From contig NZ_SSON01000029.1 in assembly GCF_029871245.1 (NCBI RefSeq), forward strand, positions 1 through 64,000: a stretch of DNA of 64,000 nucleotides. Reading direction: 5' to 3'. Below are positions 53,776-62,173 of the stretch, piece after piece. The DNA is from Pseudomonas sp. BN102. Lineage in GTDB: Bacteria; Pseudomonadota; Gammaproteobacteria; Pseudomonadales; Pseudomonadaceae. The notes under the pieces were generated by a model that was not told the DNA's origin, searched no databases, and worked only from the letters and a program-made list of their open reading frames with translations. Made by a program: the position numbers and the translations under genes. Positions within the stretch are counted from its first letter, which is position 1, and every line of letters starts with the position of its first letter.

Positions 53776-56700
53776 ATGGCGCGAGCGCGGGCCGTACTGA
53801 TGCTCTGGCTGGCACTCTGGGCCTCTTCGGCCGGGGCTCTGACGCTCACCCGGGAAGAACAGGCCTGGCTCGACAATCACGGCGAGCTGCGCCTAGGCAT
53901 CGACACCTCCTGGCCCCCCTTCGAATTCCGTGACCTGCAGGGCAATCACCTGGGCCTGGCGGCCGATTACGTCGACCTGATCCGCCAGCGCCTGGGCGTG
54001 AAACTGACGCCCGTCGAACCCAGCAGTTGGGGCGCCGTGCTGCAGCAGGCTCGCAACGGCGACCTGGACCTGCTGCCAGGCATCATGTCCACCCCGGAAC
54101 GCCAGGAGTACCTGCTGTTCACCCGCCCCTACCTGGACTTCCCCATCGTCATCCTGTCCCAGGCCAAGGGCCCGCAGCCGGCCAACCTCAAGGGGCTCTA
54201 CGGCCTGCGCGTCGGCGTCGTCGCCAACTACGCGCCCCACGAACTGCTGCGCACGCACAATCCCGACCTCAACCTGCAGGCCTACCCCAGCGTCGCCGCC
54301 GCCCTGCATGCCTTGGCCACCGGCCAGGTGGACGCGTTCGTCGGCGACCTCGCCTCCAGCGTCTGGAGCCAGCGCCAGCTCAAGCTGGAAGGCATCGCCA
54401 TCAGCGGCGAAACGCCCTACCGCTATCAACTGGCTATGGCTACACCGCGCAGTGAGCCAATCCTCGCGGGCATCCTCGACAAGGTCTTAGCCGACGTCAC
54501 CCCCGAAGAAGTCGCCGCCATCCAGGAGCGCTGGGTGGGCGGAGCCCTGTATCAGCGCACCGACTGGAGCCGCGCCCTGCTCTACGGCCTGCCCGGCCTG
54601 ATCCTGTTGGCCGGCGTGCTCTTCTTCGTGTTGCGCGTCAACCGCCGCCTCAGCAGCGAAATGGCCAGCCGAGCGGCGCTCCAGGAAGAGCTGCGCAGCA
54701 GCGAGCAGCACTACCGGGGCCTGGTGGAAAGCCTCAATGCCATCGCCTGGGAAATGCGTGTGGAGGACTACTGCTACACCTACGTGTCGCCCCACGCCGA
54801 ACGGTTGCTCGGTTATTCTCTGGCCACCTGGCGGGAACCCGGCTTCTGGCGCCGCACCCTGCACCCTGACGATTCCGCCTGGGCCAACGCCTTCTGCGAA
54901 GCGGAAACCCTGGCCGGTCGCGACCACAGTCTCGACTACCGGATGATCGCCGCGGACGGCCGGGTGCTCTGGGTGCGCGACATCATCACCCTCATCCCCC
55001 ACGGGGAGACCCAGATGATGCGGGGCCTGATGATCGACATCACCGAGGCCAAGCAGACCGAACAGGCCCTGCGCCTTTCCGAGCAGAAGTTCGCCTCGGT
55101 GTTCCACAACTGCCCGGACATCATCGTCATCGCCCGTCGCACCGACGGCAGCCTGCTGGCGATCAACCACACCTTCGAGCAACAGATCGGTATCAAGGCC
55201 AGCGATGCCCTCGGCAAGACCGCCACCGATCTCGATATCTGGGGCATCCCCGGCATCGGTCCGAAACTCCTCCAGCGCCTGCAGCAGGGCAACCCGCTGC
55301 ACAACCTGGAAATGCCCTTCCGCCGCGCCAGTGGCGAGACCTTCACCGGCCTGATTTCGGCCCAGGCCATCGACCTGGACGACACCCCTGCCCTGGTGGT
55401 CGTGGTCCGCGATATCACCCAGCTCAAGGAAACCCAGCAGCTGCTGCAGGTGTCCGAAGAAAAGTTTGCCCGTGCCTTCCACGCCTCGCCGGACGGCCTG
55501 CTCATCTCCCGCATCAGCGACGGCCTCCTGCTGGAAGCCAACGACGGCTTCAGCCGGATCACCGGCTACAGCCCCCAGGAAATCGCCGACCGCTCCACTC
55601 TGGACCTAGGCCTCTGGGCCGATCCGGCCGAACGCGAACACATGATCCGGGTCGTCCGCGACCAGGGCAGCCTGCACCACTTCACCGCGACCGTCCGCAC
55701 CAAGGCCGGGCAGATCCGCCTCTGCGAGCTCTCCGCCCAGCCCATCCCCATCGGCGACGACGCCTGCATGCTGACCATCGCCCGCGACGTCACCGAGCGC
55801 CAGCAGATGCAGGAAAAGCTGCTCCAGGCCGCGACCGTCTTCGAAAGCACCGCCGAAGGCGTGATGATCACCGACACCGAGCAGCGCATCACCGCGGTCA
55901 ATCGCGCCTTCAGCGAAATCACTGGCTACAGCGAAAGCGAAGCGCTCGGCCAATCGCCACGCCTGCTCGCCTCCGGCCAACACGACAGCGCCTTCTATGC
56001 CGCCATGTGGCATCAGCTGGAGCGTGAAGGCCACTGGCAGGGGGAAATCTGGAACCGCCGCAAGAACGGCGACCCCTATCCGGAATGGCTCACCATCAGC
56101 GCCGTTCGCGACCGCTACAACCGGGTCACCCACTACGTCGGCGTATTCGCTGACATCTCGCCGCTAAAGCACGCCCAGGCGCGCCTCGACTACCAGGCGC
56201 ACCACGACCCGCTCACCGGCCTGCCCAACCGCCTGCTGTTCGAGAACCGACTGCAACTGGCTCTGGCCGATGCCGTCAACGACCACCACCAGGGCGCGGT
56301 GCTGTTCATCGACCTGGACCGCTTCAAGCACATAAACGACAGCCTCGGCCACCCGGTGGGCGACCTGCTGCTGAAGGGCATCGCCAGCCGCCTGCGCGAG
56401 CAGCTGCGCGACATCGATACCGTGGCCCGCCTCGGCGGCGATGAATTCATCATTCTGCTGCCCGGCCTGCACAACGCCGCCGATGCCCAGGCCGTGGCCA
56501 ACAAATTGCTGGCCTGCTTCGTGGTGCCTTTCCCCGCTGGCCAGCACGAGTTCTTCATGAGCGCCAGCATCGGCATCAGCCTCTTCCCGGAACACGGCCT
56601 GGACGTCGCCACCCTGGTGAAGAACGCCGACGCCGCCATGTACCGGGCCAAGGCCCGCGGCCGCAACCGCATCGAGTTCTACACCCGCGACCTGACCAGC

Positions 56701-57513
56701 CAGGCCACCGAGCGCATGGCCCTGGAGACCGAGCTGCGCCGCGCGCTGGAGCGCAACGAACTGTCCTTGTGCTACCAGCCCAAGCTCAGCCTGCAGCACC
56801 AGAGCCTGGTGGGCGCCGAGGCCCTGGTGCGCTGGCACCATCCGCGGTTCGGCGAAATCCCCCCAGAGCGCTTCATCCCGCTCGCAGAAGAAACCGGCCT
56901 CATCCTGCTCCTTGGCGACTGGGTGCTGCAGCACGCCTGCCGGCAGATGCAGCAATGGCAGGAACAGCACGCCCCCTTCGGTCCGCTCTCGGTCAACCTC
57001 GCCGGCGCCCAACTGCGCCAGCCGCTGCTGGTGGAGCGCCTGCAGCAGCTGATCCGGGGCCTGGGCCTGGAAGCCCAGCGCCTGCAGCTGGAAATTACCG
57101 AAGGCTTCATCATGAGCCAGGCCGAAGAAGCTCTCAGCGTGCTCCACAGCCTCAAGACGCTCGGCGTGCAGCTGGCCATCGACGACTTCGGCACCGGCTA
57201 TTCGTCCCTGAGCTACCTCAAGCGCCTGCCGCTGGACGTGCTGAAGATCGACAAATCCTTCGTCCGCGGCCTGCCCGACGACCCCAACGACGCCGCCATC
57301 AGCCGCGCCATCATCGCCCTCGGCCGCAGCATGCAGCTCACCGTCATCGCCGAAGGTGTCGAAACCAAGGCCCAGGAGAACTTCCTCGCGGCTGAAGGCT
57401 GCGACCAGATTCAAGGCTTCATCGTCAGCTCAGCCTTACCAGCCGAGGCCTTCGCGAGAAAATTCCTCAGCCCGCTCCCCGCGATTGGCGCCCAGAAAAA
57501 AGCGCCTGTATAA
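53776..57513 (+). CDS. rmcA: RmcA-type sensor, dual diguanylate cyclase/phosphodiesterase
   Basis: 1245 residues, the length of P. aeruginosa RmcA (redox modulator of c-di-GMP), which lies at the same place beside rpoD. Order: signal peptide, periplasmic SBP_bac_3 domain (about 25-255), membrane segment (about 265-286), four PAS domains (about 310-800), GGDEF with intact motif at 887-891 and an inhibitory RxxD site at 878-881, then EAL with E1015-A-L and DDFGTGYSS (from 1136). Both catalytic motifs look intact. A T-type -10 box for the next tRNA overlaps its stop codon. Confidence 0.93.
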   Translation: MARARAVLMLWLALWASSAGALTLTREEQAWLDNHGELRLGIDTSWPPFEFRDLQGNHLGLAADYVDLIRQRLGVKLTPVEPSSWGAVLQQARNGDLDLLPGIMSTPERQEYLLFTRPYLDFPIVILSQAKGPQPANLKGLYGLRVGVVANYAPHELLRTHNPDLNLQAYPSVAAALHALATGQVDAFVGDLASSVWSQRQLKLEGIAISGETPYRYQLAMATPRSEPILAGILDKVLADVTPEEVAAIQERWVGGALYQRTDWSRALLYGLPGLILLAGVLFFVLRVNRRLSSEMASRAALQEELRSSEQHYRGLVESLNAIAWEMRVEDYCYTYVSPHAERLLGYSLATWREPGFWRRTLHPDDSAWANAFCEAETLAGRDHSLDYRMIAADGRVLWVRDIITLIPHGETQMMRGLMIDITEAKQTEQALRLSEQKFASVFHNCPDIIVIARRTDGSLLAINHTFEQQIGIKASDALGKTATDLDIWGIPGIGPKLLQRLQQGNPLHNLEMPFRRASGETFTGLISAQAIDLDDTPALVVVVRDITQLKETQQLLQVSEEKFARAFHASPDGLLISRISDGLLLEANDGFSRITGYSPQEIADRSTLDLGLWADPAEREHMIRVVRDQGSLHHFTATVRTKAGQIRLCELSAQPIPIGDDACMLTIARDVTERQQMQEKLLQAATVFESTAEGVMITDTEQRITAVNRAFSEITGYSESEALGQSPRLLASGQHDSAFYAAMWHQLEREGHWQGEIWNRRKNGDPYPEWLTISAVRDRYNRVTHYVGVFADISPLKHAQARLDYQAHHDPLTGLPNRLLFENRLQLALADAVNDHHQGAVLFIDLDRFKHINDSLGHPVGDLLLKGIASRLREQLRDIDTVARLGGDEFIILLPGLHNAADAQAVANKLLACFVVPFPAGQHEFFMSASIGISLFPEHGLDVATLVKNADAAMYRAKARGRNRIEFYTRDLTSQATERMALETELRRALERNELSLCYQPKLSLQHQSLVGAEALVRWHHPRFGEIPPERFIPLAEETGLILLLGDWVLQHACRQMQQWQEQHAPFGPLSVNLAGAQLRQPLLVERLQQLIRGLGLEAQRLQLEITEGFIMSQAEEALSVLHSLKTLGVQLAIDDFGTGYSSLSYLKRLPLDVLKIDKSFVRGLPDDPNDAAISRAIIALGRSMQLTVIAEGVETKAQENFLAAEGCDQIQGFIVSSALPAEAFARKFLSPLPAIGAQKKAPV

Positions 57514-57514
57514 T
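57485..57514 (+). promoter_or_regulatory. promoter of the CAU tRNA, overlapping the rmcA stop
   Basis: TTGGCG (57485-57490), an 18-bp spacer and a consensus TATAAT (57509-57514) with a preceding TG (extended -10). The TAA stop of rmcA (57511-57513) lies inside the -10 box. The tRNA 5' end is 15 bp downstream. Confidence 0.6.
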
Positions 57515-57528
57515 CCGCCGGCCTTCTG

Positions 57529-57605
57529 GGGCCTATAGCTCAGTCGGTTAGAGCAGAGGACTCATAATCCTTTGGTCCACGGTTCGAGTCCGTGTGGGCC
57601 CACCA
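57529..57605 (+). tRNA. tRNA with CAU anticodon, likely tRNA-Ile2 (lysidine type)
   Basis: A complete 77-nt cloverleaf with encoded CCA. The anticodon loop is CTCATAA. Acceptor pairs 4 and 5 are C-G (GGGCCTA with TGGGCCC), and the variable loop is TGGTC; E. coli tRNA-Ile2 has C-G at these pairs and the same variable loop, while its elongator tRNA-Met has T-A/A-T and GGGTC. These are features TilS uses to pick its substrate. So this gene probably decodes AUA after lysidine modification. Homologues are often labelled tRNA-Met. Confidence 0.9.
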
Positions 57606-57609
57606 AATC

Positions 57610-57640
57610 AAAAGCCGCGCATTGCGCGGCTTTTGCGTTT
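57610..57640 (+). terminator. tRNA terminator
   Basis: AAAAGCCGCGC (57610-57620) and GCGCGGCTTTT (57624-57634) form an 11-bp stem with a 3-nt loop, followed by GCGTTTTT. Confidence 0.93.
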
Positions 57641-57753
57641 TTCTGACTGGACAGAAGCTCTCTTCTGGAAGCGTTCAACGTCCACATTCCGCCCACGGGG
57701 ATCCGCCGCCCGGCAACCTGGCACCCACGGGAGAGCCCCCGTGGCGTCGGCGA

Positions 57754-58491
57754 TCAGGCCCCAACCGCGAAGCCCTGCAGAAAGCCCGCATACCGCTTGG
57801 GCAGTGGGAAGTCCAGGTCACCCCGCTTGCTGGTACTGAGCCGCAACTCCCCGAGCATCTCCACCATCTTCAGCGCGGCGCTCACGCCGTCGATCACGGG
57901 TACGCCCAGTTCGTCCTGCAGCCTGATCGCCAGATGGCTCATGCCTGCACAGCCGAGGACGATGGCACCGGACTCGTCGCGCTCCAGCGCCTCCAGGCAG
58001 GCTGCGCGCATCAGGCGCTGCAGGCCTTGCGGGTCCTGGTCCAGCGCCAGCACCGGAATCTCCACGGCGTGGATGCCCCGGCAGTGCTGGTGGAAGCCGT
58101 AGCGCTCCACCAGGTGGCGGGCGATGACCTTGGTCCGGCCCAGGGTGGTGACGATGCTGAACCCGGTCGCGACCCAGGTGGCCAGGTGCATGGCCGCCTC
58201 GGCGATGCCGATCACCGGGTGCCGGGCGATTTCCCGCGCGGCCAAGAGGCCGGGGTCGCCGAAGCAGGCGATCACGTGGCCCTCGGCGCCATCCCGCTCG
58301 CCGTCGCGGATCGCCTGGAGCAGGCCGGGCACGCTGAGTGCCTCGTCGTAGTGGCCTTCAATGGAGGCCGGTCCCGCGCTGTTGGTCACCGCCAGCAACT
58401 GGTTGCCGGCTCGCAGCAGGGGCCTCGCTGACTCGGCCAGGCTGGCGGTCATCGCGGTGCTGGTGTTCGGGTTGATCAGCTGGATCTTCAT
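57754..58491 (-). CDS. Asp/Glu/hydantoin racemase family protein
   Basis: 245-residue cofactor-independent racemase of the hydantoin racemase (HyuA/HyuE) branch. The two catalytic cysteines are C76 (VIACFGDPG) and C181 (VLGCAGMS), the family pair that removes and returns the alpha proton; the N-terminus INPNTSTAMT is the family signature. It follows the gntR gene by 8 bp on the same strand. The neighbours (an ABC transporter and a cytosine deaminase-like amidohydrolase) fit a hydantoin, allantoin or similar ring-opening pathway, but the exact substrate is not certain. Confidence 0.9.
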   Translation of the reverse strand: MKIQLINPNTSTAMTASLAESARPLLRAGNQLLAVTNSAGPASIEGHYDEALSVPGLLQAIRDGERDGAEGHVIACFGDPGLLAAREIARHPVIGIAEAAMHLATWVATGFSIVTTLGRTKVIARHLVERYGFHQHCRGIHAVEIPVLALDQDPQGLQRLMRAACLEALERDESGAIVLGCAGMSHLAIRLQDELGVPVIDGVSAALKMVEMLGELRLSTSKRGDLDFPLPKRYAGFLQGFAVGA

Positions 58492-58499
58492 GGCCGAGG

Positions 58500-59189
58500 T
58501 CAGGTCTCGATCAGGTGTTTCAGCGGGTGGTAGTTGGCCTTGAGCTTGCCGGCCGACTCGAGGATGGCCGTCTCGATGGCGGCCAGGTGGAAGCAGGTCA
58601 ACTCGATGGCGGCGTTCTGGTTGCCGGCCTCGATGAACTCGATCAGGCGCAGGTGCTCATCGTCGCGGCAGGCGTCGTGGCGCTCGTCGTCCAGCGCCGC
58701 CACGTAGAGCGAGGCGCGGGAGATCAGCTTGCGGAACCAGTCCAGCAGCACCGGGTTGTTCAGCGCCTGGGCCAGCTTGATGTGGAACTCGCCGAGCAAA
58801 TGGATCAGCCGCTCGTGGTCGTGGCTGCGGCGGGCCTGTTCCTCCAGCAGCAGGTGCTCGCGCAGGTCCCGCATGGCCGCGCTGTCCCGCCGCCGGCAGA
58901 GTTCGGTGACGATGCCAATCTCGATCAGCCGCCGCGTCTCGAACAGCGAGCGGATCTCCTGGTCGCTGGGCAGCGATACCCAGGCGCCCTTGTTCGGTTC
59001 AGTGGAGACCAGGCCATCGGCCTCCAGTTGCTTCAACGCCGCCCGCACCGAGGTGCGGCTGACGTTGAACAACTCCGCCAGCGACGACTCGCCCAGTTTC
59101 ATGCCGGGCCGCAGCGAGCGGTTGCTGATGGCCTGGTAAACCCCCTCGTAGACGCGGTCCACCGTGGTTTCCAGCTTCTTGTCTGCCAT
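58500..59189 (-). CDS. GntR/FCD family transcriptional regulator
   Basis: 229 residues. The N-terminal winged helix-turn-helix (about 10-75) has GMKLGESSLAELFNVSRTSVRAAL; the C-terminal all-helical FCD ligand/metal-binding domain (about 80-215) carries the expected His/Asp residues (LLGEFHIKLAQ, DDEHLRLIEFIE, ELTCFHL). Divergent from the ABC transporter; two tandem TTGCATNCAA sites in the shared 140-bp region are likely its operators. Confidence 0.9.
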   Translation of the reverse strand: MADKKLETTVDRVYEGVYQAISNRSLRPGMKLGESSLAELFNVSRTSVRAALKQLEADGLVSTEPNKGAWVSLPSDQEIRSLFETRRLIEIGIVTELCRRRDSAAMRDLREHLLLEEQARRSHDHERLIHLLGEFHIKLAQALNNPVLLDWFRKLISRASLYVAALDDERHDACRDDEHLRLIEFIEAGNQNAAIELTCFHLAAIETAILESAGKLKANYHPLKHLIET

Positions 59190-59285
59190 TCGTGACTCCT
59201 AAATGCGTTCGCAAGCTGATTCCGCCCGAAACGAATGGGCGGCAAATCCCGGTTGCGTTGTCAGCATAATCCGAGTATTTCTAGA

Positions 59286-59308
59286 TTGCATTCAATTTTT
59301 GCATACAA
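59286..59308. promoter_or_regulatory. tandem GntR-family operator candidates
   Basis: TTGCATTCAA (59286-59295) and TTGCATACAA (59299-59308) are two near-palindromic decamers 13 bp apart, in the intergenic region between gntR and the ABC ATPase. FCD-type GntR regulators bind TNGTNNNACNA/TTGTATACAA-like palindromes. On the minus strand the first site also forms part of a possible gntR promoter, TTGAAT-18 bp-GATTAT, fitting repression or autoregulation. Confidence 0.6.
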
Positions 59309-59329
59309 AAACAAGAGGAATGCACCATT

Positions 59330-60418
59330 ATGAAGCACACGTCCTCCATCGAGGTGCAAGGCGTCAGCAAGCGCTACACCACCGATCCCGAGGTGGCGCC
59401 CGCGCTCGACAACGTCTCGGTCAGCATCCGCCACAACGAATTCTTCACCCTCCTCGGCCCCTCGGGCTGCGGCAAGACCACCCTGCTGCGCTCCATCGCC
59501 GGCTTCGAGCAGGTCAGCACCGGCAGCATCCATATCGGCGGCCAGCGGGTGGACGAGCTGCCGCCCTACCGGCGCCGGGTCAATACCGTGTTCCAGAGCT
59601 ACGCGCTCTTCCCGCACATGAGCGTGGCCGAGAATATCGCCTTCGGCCTGGAGATGCAGGGCCTGGAGCGCGACGCCATTCCGGCGCGCGTCAAGGAGAT
59701 GCTGGCCCTGGTACAGATGGAACACCTGGCCCGCCGCCGCCCCGCCGAGCTGTCCGGCGGCCAGCAGCAGCGGGTGGCCCTGGCCCGCGCCCTGGCACCG
59801 CGCCCGGACGTGCTGCTGCTGGACGAACCGCTGTCGGCGCTGGACCTGAAGCTGCGCAAGGAAATGCAGGTCGAACTCAAGCGCGTGCAGCAGGAGGCGG
59901 GCATCACCTTCATCTTCGTCACCCACGACCAGGAAGAAGCGCTGACCCTCTCCGACCGCATCGCGGTGATGTCCAGCGGCAAGATCCTGCAGATCGGCAC
60001 GCCCAACGAGATTTACGAGCGCCCGCAGCACCGTTTCGTCGCCCACTTCATCGGCGACATCAACTTCCTCCCCGGCCAGCTGCGCCAGTGCCCGCAGAAC
60101 GGCAACCTGTTCCGTCCCGATGGTCTGCCGGTGGAAATCCCCTGCACCGCCGACGCCGGCACCCGCGCCGGCACGGCCCAGCTGGCGTTTCGCCCCGAGC
60201 GCTCGAAGCTGGTGGACCCGTCCGAGCCGCACCACTTGCGCGGCGTGGTGGAAGCCGTGCTCTACGTCGGCACCGCCACCCTCTACCAGTGCCGCCTGGC
60301 CAACGATGTGAAGGTGATGCTGCGGGAAAGCAACGAAGGCGCCACCAGCGCCCGTGCCGTGGGCTCCAGCGTGGCCGTGCACCTGCCGCCCCACGCCTGC
60401 CTGCTGATGGAGGCCTGA
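59330..60418 (+). CDS. ABC transporter ATP-binding protein (PotA type)
   Basis: 362 residues. Walker A GPSGCGKTT (43-51), LSGGQQQR signature, Walker B VLLLDEP and the switch His in FVTHDQ are intact; a TOBE domain follows. An AGAGGA ten bases before the ATG sets the start. First gene of a four-gene operon with two permeases and a binding protein; the next ATG overlaps closely (TGAGATG). Confidence 0.93.
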   Translation: MKHTSSIEVQGVSKRYTTDPEVAPALDNVSVSIRHNEFFTLLGPSGCGKTTLLRSIAGFEQVSTGSIHIGGQRVDELPPYRRRVNTVFQSYALFPHMSVAENIAFGLEMQGLERDAIPARVKEMLALVQMEHLARRRPAELSGGQQQRVALARALAPRPDVLLLDEPLSALDLKLRKEMQVELKRVQQEAGITFIFVTHDQEEALTLSDRIAVMSSGKILQIGTPNEIYERPQHRFVAHFIGDINFLPGQLRQCPQNGNLFRPDGLPVEIPCTADAGTRAGTAQLAFRPERSKLVDPSEPHHLRGVVEAVLYVGTATLYQCRLANDVKVMLRESNEGATSARAVGSSVAVHLPPHACLLMEA

Positions 60419-60419
60419 G

Positions 60420-61334
60420 ATGAGCGTCAGCGCCACCTCCCCCAGCCTCAACCGGCTATTGCTGCTGTCGCCGGTGCTGCTCACCCTGCTCGGTCTGATC
60501 GCCATCCCGCTCGGCATCATGGGCTATATCAGCCTGCTGCCGCGCAATCTCTACGGCGGCGTTGACTGGAGCGCCGACTGGCAATGGCAGAGCTACGTGC
60601 AGTTGTTCTTCCAGGAGGATTTCGACGGCAATCTGGAACTCAACTGGGTTTATGCCCAGGCCCTGCTGCGCTCGGTGCTGCAGGCCGGCGGCAATACCCT
60701 CTTGTGCTTCCTCTTCGGCTTCCCCGTGGCCCTGTGGATGACCAGCCTCAGCGAGCGCTCGCGCAACATCATGGTGCTGCTGATCACCATCCCCTTCTGG
60801 ACCAACCTGCTCATCCGCAACTACGCCTGGCTGATCATCCTGCGCGAGCACGGCTGGCTGGCCCAGAGCCTCAACGCGCTGCTCCCCCAGGCCGGCGGCA
60901 TCACCCTGCTGTACAACGATTTCGCCGTGGTGGTCGGGCTGGTCTACAGCTTCCTGCCGTTCATGATCCTGCCGATCTACTCCACCCTGGAGAAACTCGA
61001 CTGGCGCCTGGTGGAAGCCGCCTATGACCTCGGCGCCAACCGCTGGAAGGCGCTGCGCCGGGTGATCCTGCCGCTGTCCATGCCCGGCGTGGTGGCCGGT
61101 TCCCTGCTGGTGTTCGTGCCGAGTCTGGGCGCCTTCATCACCCCCGCCATCCTCGGTGGCGGCAAGACCCTGATGATCGGCAACCTGATCCAGCAGCAGT
61201 TCGGCACCGCGCGCAACTGGCCGCTGGGCAGCTCGCTGTCCTTCCTCCTGCTCGGGCTGATGCTGCTGGCCCTGGTGCTCTACGCCCTCTATGCCCGCAA
61301 GGCCGCCAAGGCCTTCCGCCAGGGAGCCCGCTGA
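60420..61334 (+). CDS. ABC transporter permease (PotB type)
   Basis: 304 residues with about six membrane segments and an EAA loop (VEAAYDLGANRWKALRRVILPLSMPG). Starts one base after the ATPase stop and overlaps the next permease by one base (TGATGA), so the three are translationally coupled. Confidence 0.92.
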   Translation: MSVSATSPSLNRLLLLSPVLLTLLGLIAIPLGIMGYISLLPRNLYGGVDWSADWQWQSYVQLFFQEDFDGNLELNWVYAQALLRSVLQAGGNTLLCFLFGFPVALWMTSLSERSRNIMVLLITIPFWTNLLIRNYAWLIILREHGWLAQSLNALLPQAGGITLLYNDFAVVVGLVYSFLPFMILPIYSTLEKLDWRLVEAAYDLGANRWKALRRVILPLSMPGVVAGSLLVFVPSLGAFITPAILGGGKTLMIGNLIQQQFGTARNWPLGSSLSFLLLGLMLLALVLYALYARKAAKAFRQGAR

Positions 61335-62125
61335 TGATCGCCAACCACCTGAAGAAACTGCCGCTGACCCGCGAGACCAGCCTGCTGGTACTGGCCTACC
61401 TGTACCTGCCGATCCTGGTGCTGATCGCCTACAGCTTCAACGCCAACCGCACCGCCACCGTCTGGACCGAGTTCTCCTTCGCCTGGTACGGGCGCATCCT
61501 GGCCAACCCGTCGATCCAGGCGGCGGCGCTGAACTCGATCATCGTCGCCGGCATCGCCACCGTCTGCGCCACTGCCATCGCCCTGCTGGCGGCGCTGGCC
61601 ACCTACAAGCCCTTTTACGGGCAGAAGATGGTGGAAGGCGGGATCAACCTGCCGCTGATCCTGCCGGAGATCGTCACCGCGGTGGCCACCCTGCTGCTGT
61701 TCATGGCCCTGGGCATCAAACTGGGCCTGCTGACGGTGATCATCGCCCACATCGGCTTCTGCATCCCCTTTGCCTACCTGCCGATACGCGCCCGGCTGAA
61801 CGACCTGGACAAGAGCCTGCTGGAAGCGGCCAACGACCTCTACGCCAATCCCTTCCACACCTTCCGCCGGGTGACCCTGCCGCTGCTGTTCCCGGCGGTG
61901 CTGTCCGGTGCGGTGCTGGCATTCGTGGTCAGCCTGGACGACTTCATCATGACTTTCTTCGTCGCCGGACCCGGCTCGACCACGCTGCCCGTCTACATCT
62001 TCTCGGCCATCAAGGCCGGGGTAACCCCCGAGATCAACGCCATCTCCACGGTGATGCTGGTGATCTCGATCGTCCTGGTGGTGCTCTCCTACTGGCTCGG
62101 CCAGCGAGGCAAGCCCGCCGCCTGA
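61334..62125 (+). CDS. ABC transporter permease (PotC type)
   Basis: 263 residues, six membrane segments, EAA loop LEAANDLYANPFHTFRRVTL, and the PotC-like DDFIMTFFVAGPG segment. Partner of the PotB-type permease; the ATG overlaps its stop by one base. Confidence 0.92.
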   Translation: MIANHLKKLPLTRETSLLVLAYLYLPILVLIAYSFNANRTATVWTEFSFAWYGRILANPSIQAAALNSIIVAGIATVCATAIALLAALATYKPFYGQKMVEGGINLPLILPEIVTAVATLLLFMALGIKLGLLTVIIAHIGFCIPFAYLPIRARLNDLDKSLLEAANDLYANPFHTFRRVTLPLLFPAVLSGAVLAFVVSLDDFIMTFFVAGPGSTTLPVYIFSAIKAGVTPEINAISTVMLVISIVLVVLSYWLGQRGKPAA

Positions 62126-62173
62126 ACCTCGTTCCACCACTGCCCAACCTGTTCTTCAACCCGGAGAAAAACA

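Noticed and set aside
57529-57605. Elongator or initiator tRNA-Met
   Set aside because: The anticodon fits, but the acceptor pairs and variable loop agree with tRNA-Ile2 rather than E. coli elongator tRNA-Met, and the anticodon stem lacks the three G-C pairs of initiator tRNA.
57606-57753. Integrase or attachment site of a tRNA-linked island
   Set aside because: Only a terminator and about 110 bp of non-coding DNA are seen; no integrase and no repeat of the tRNA 3' end within the window.
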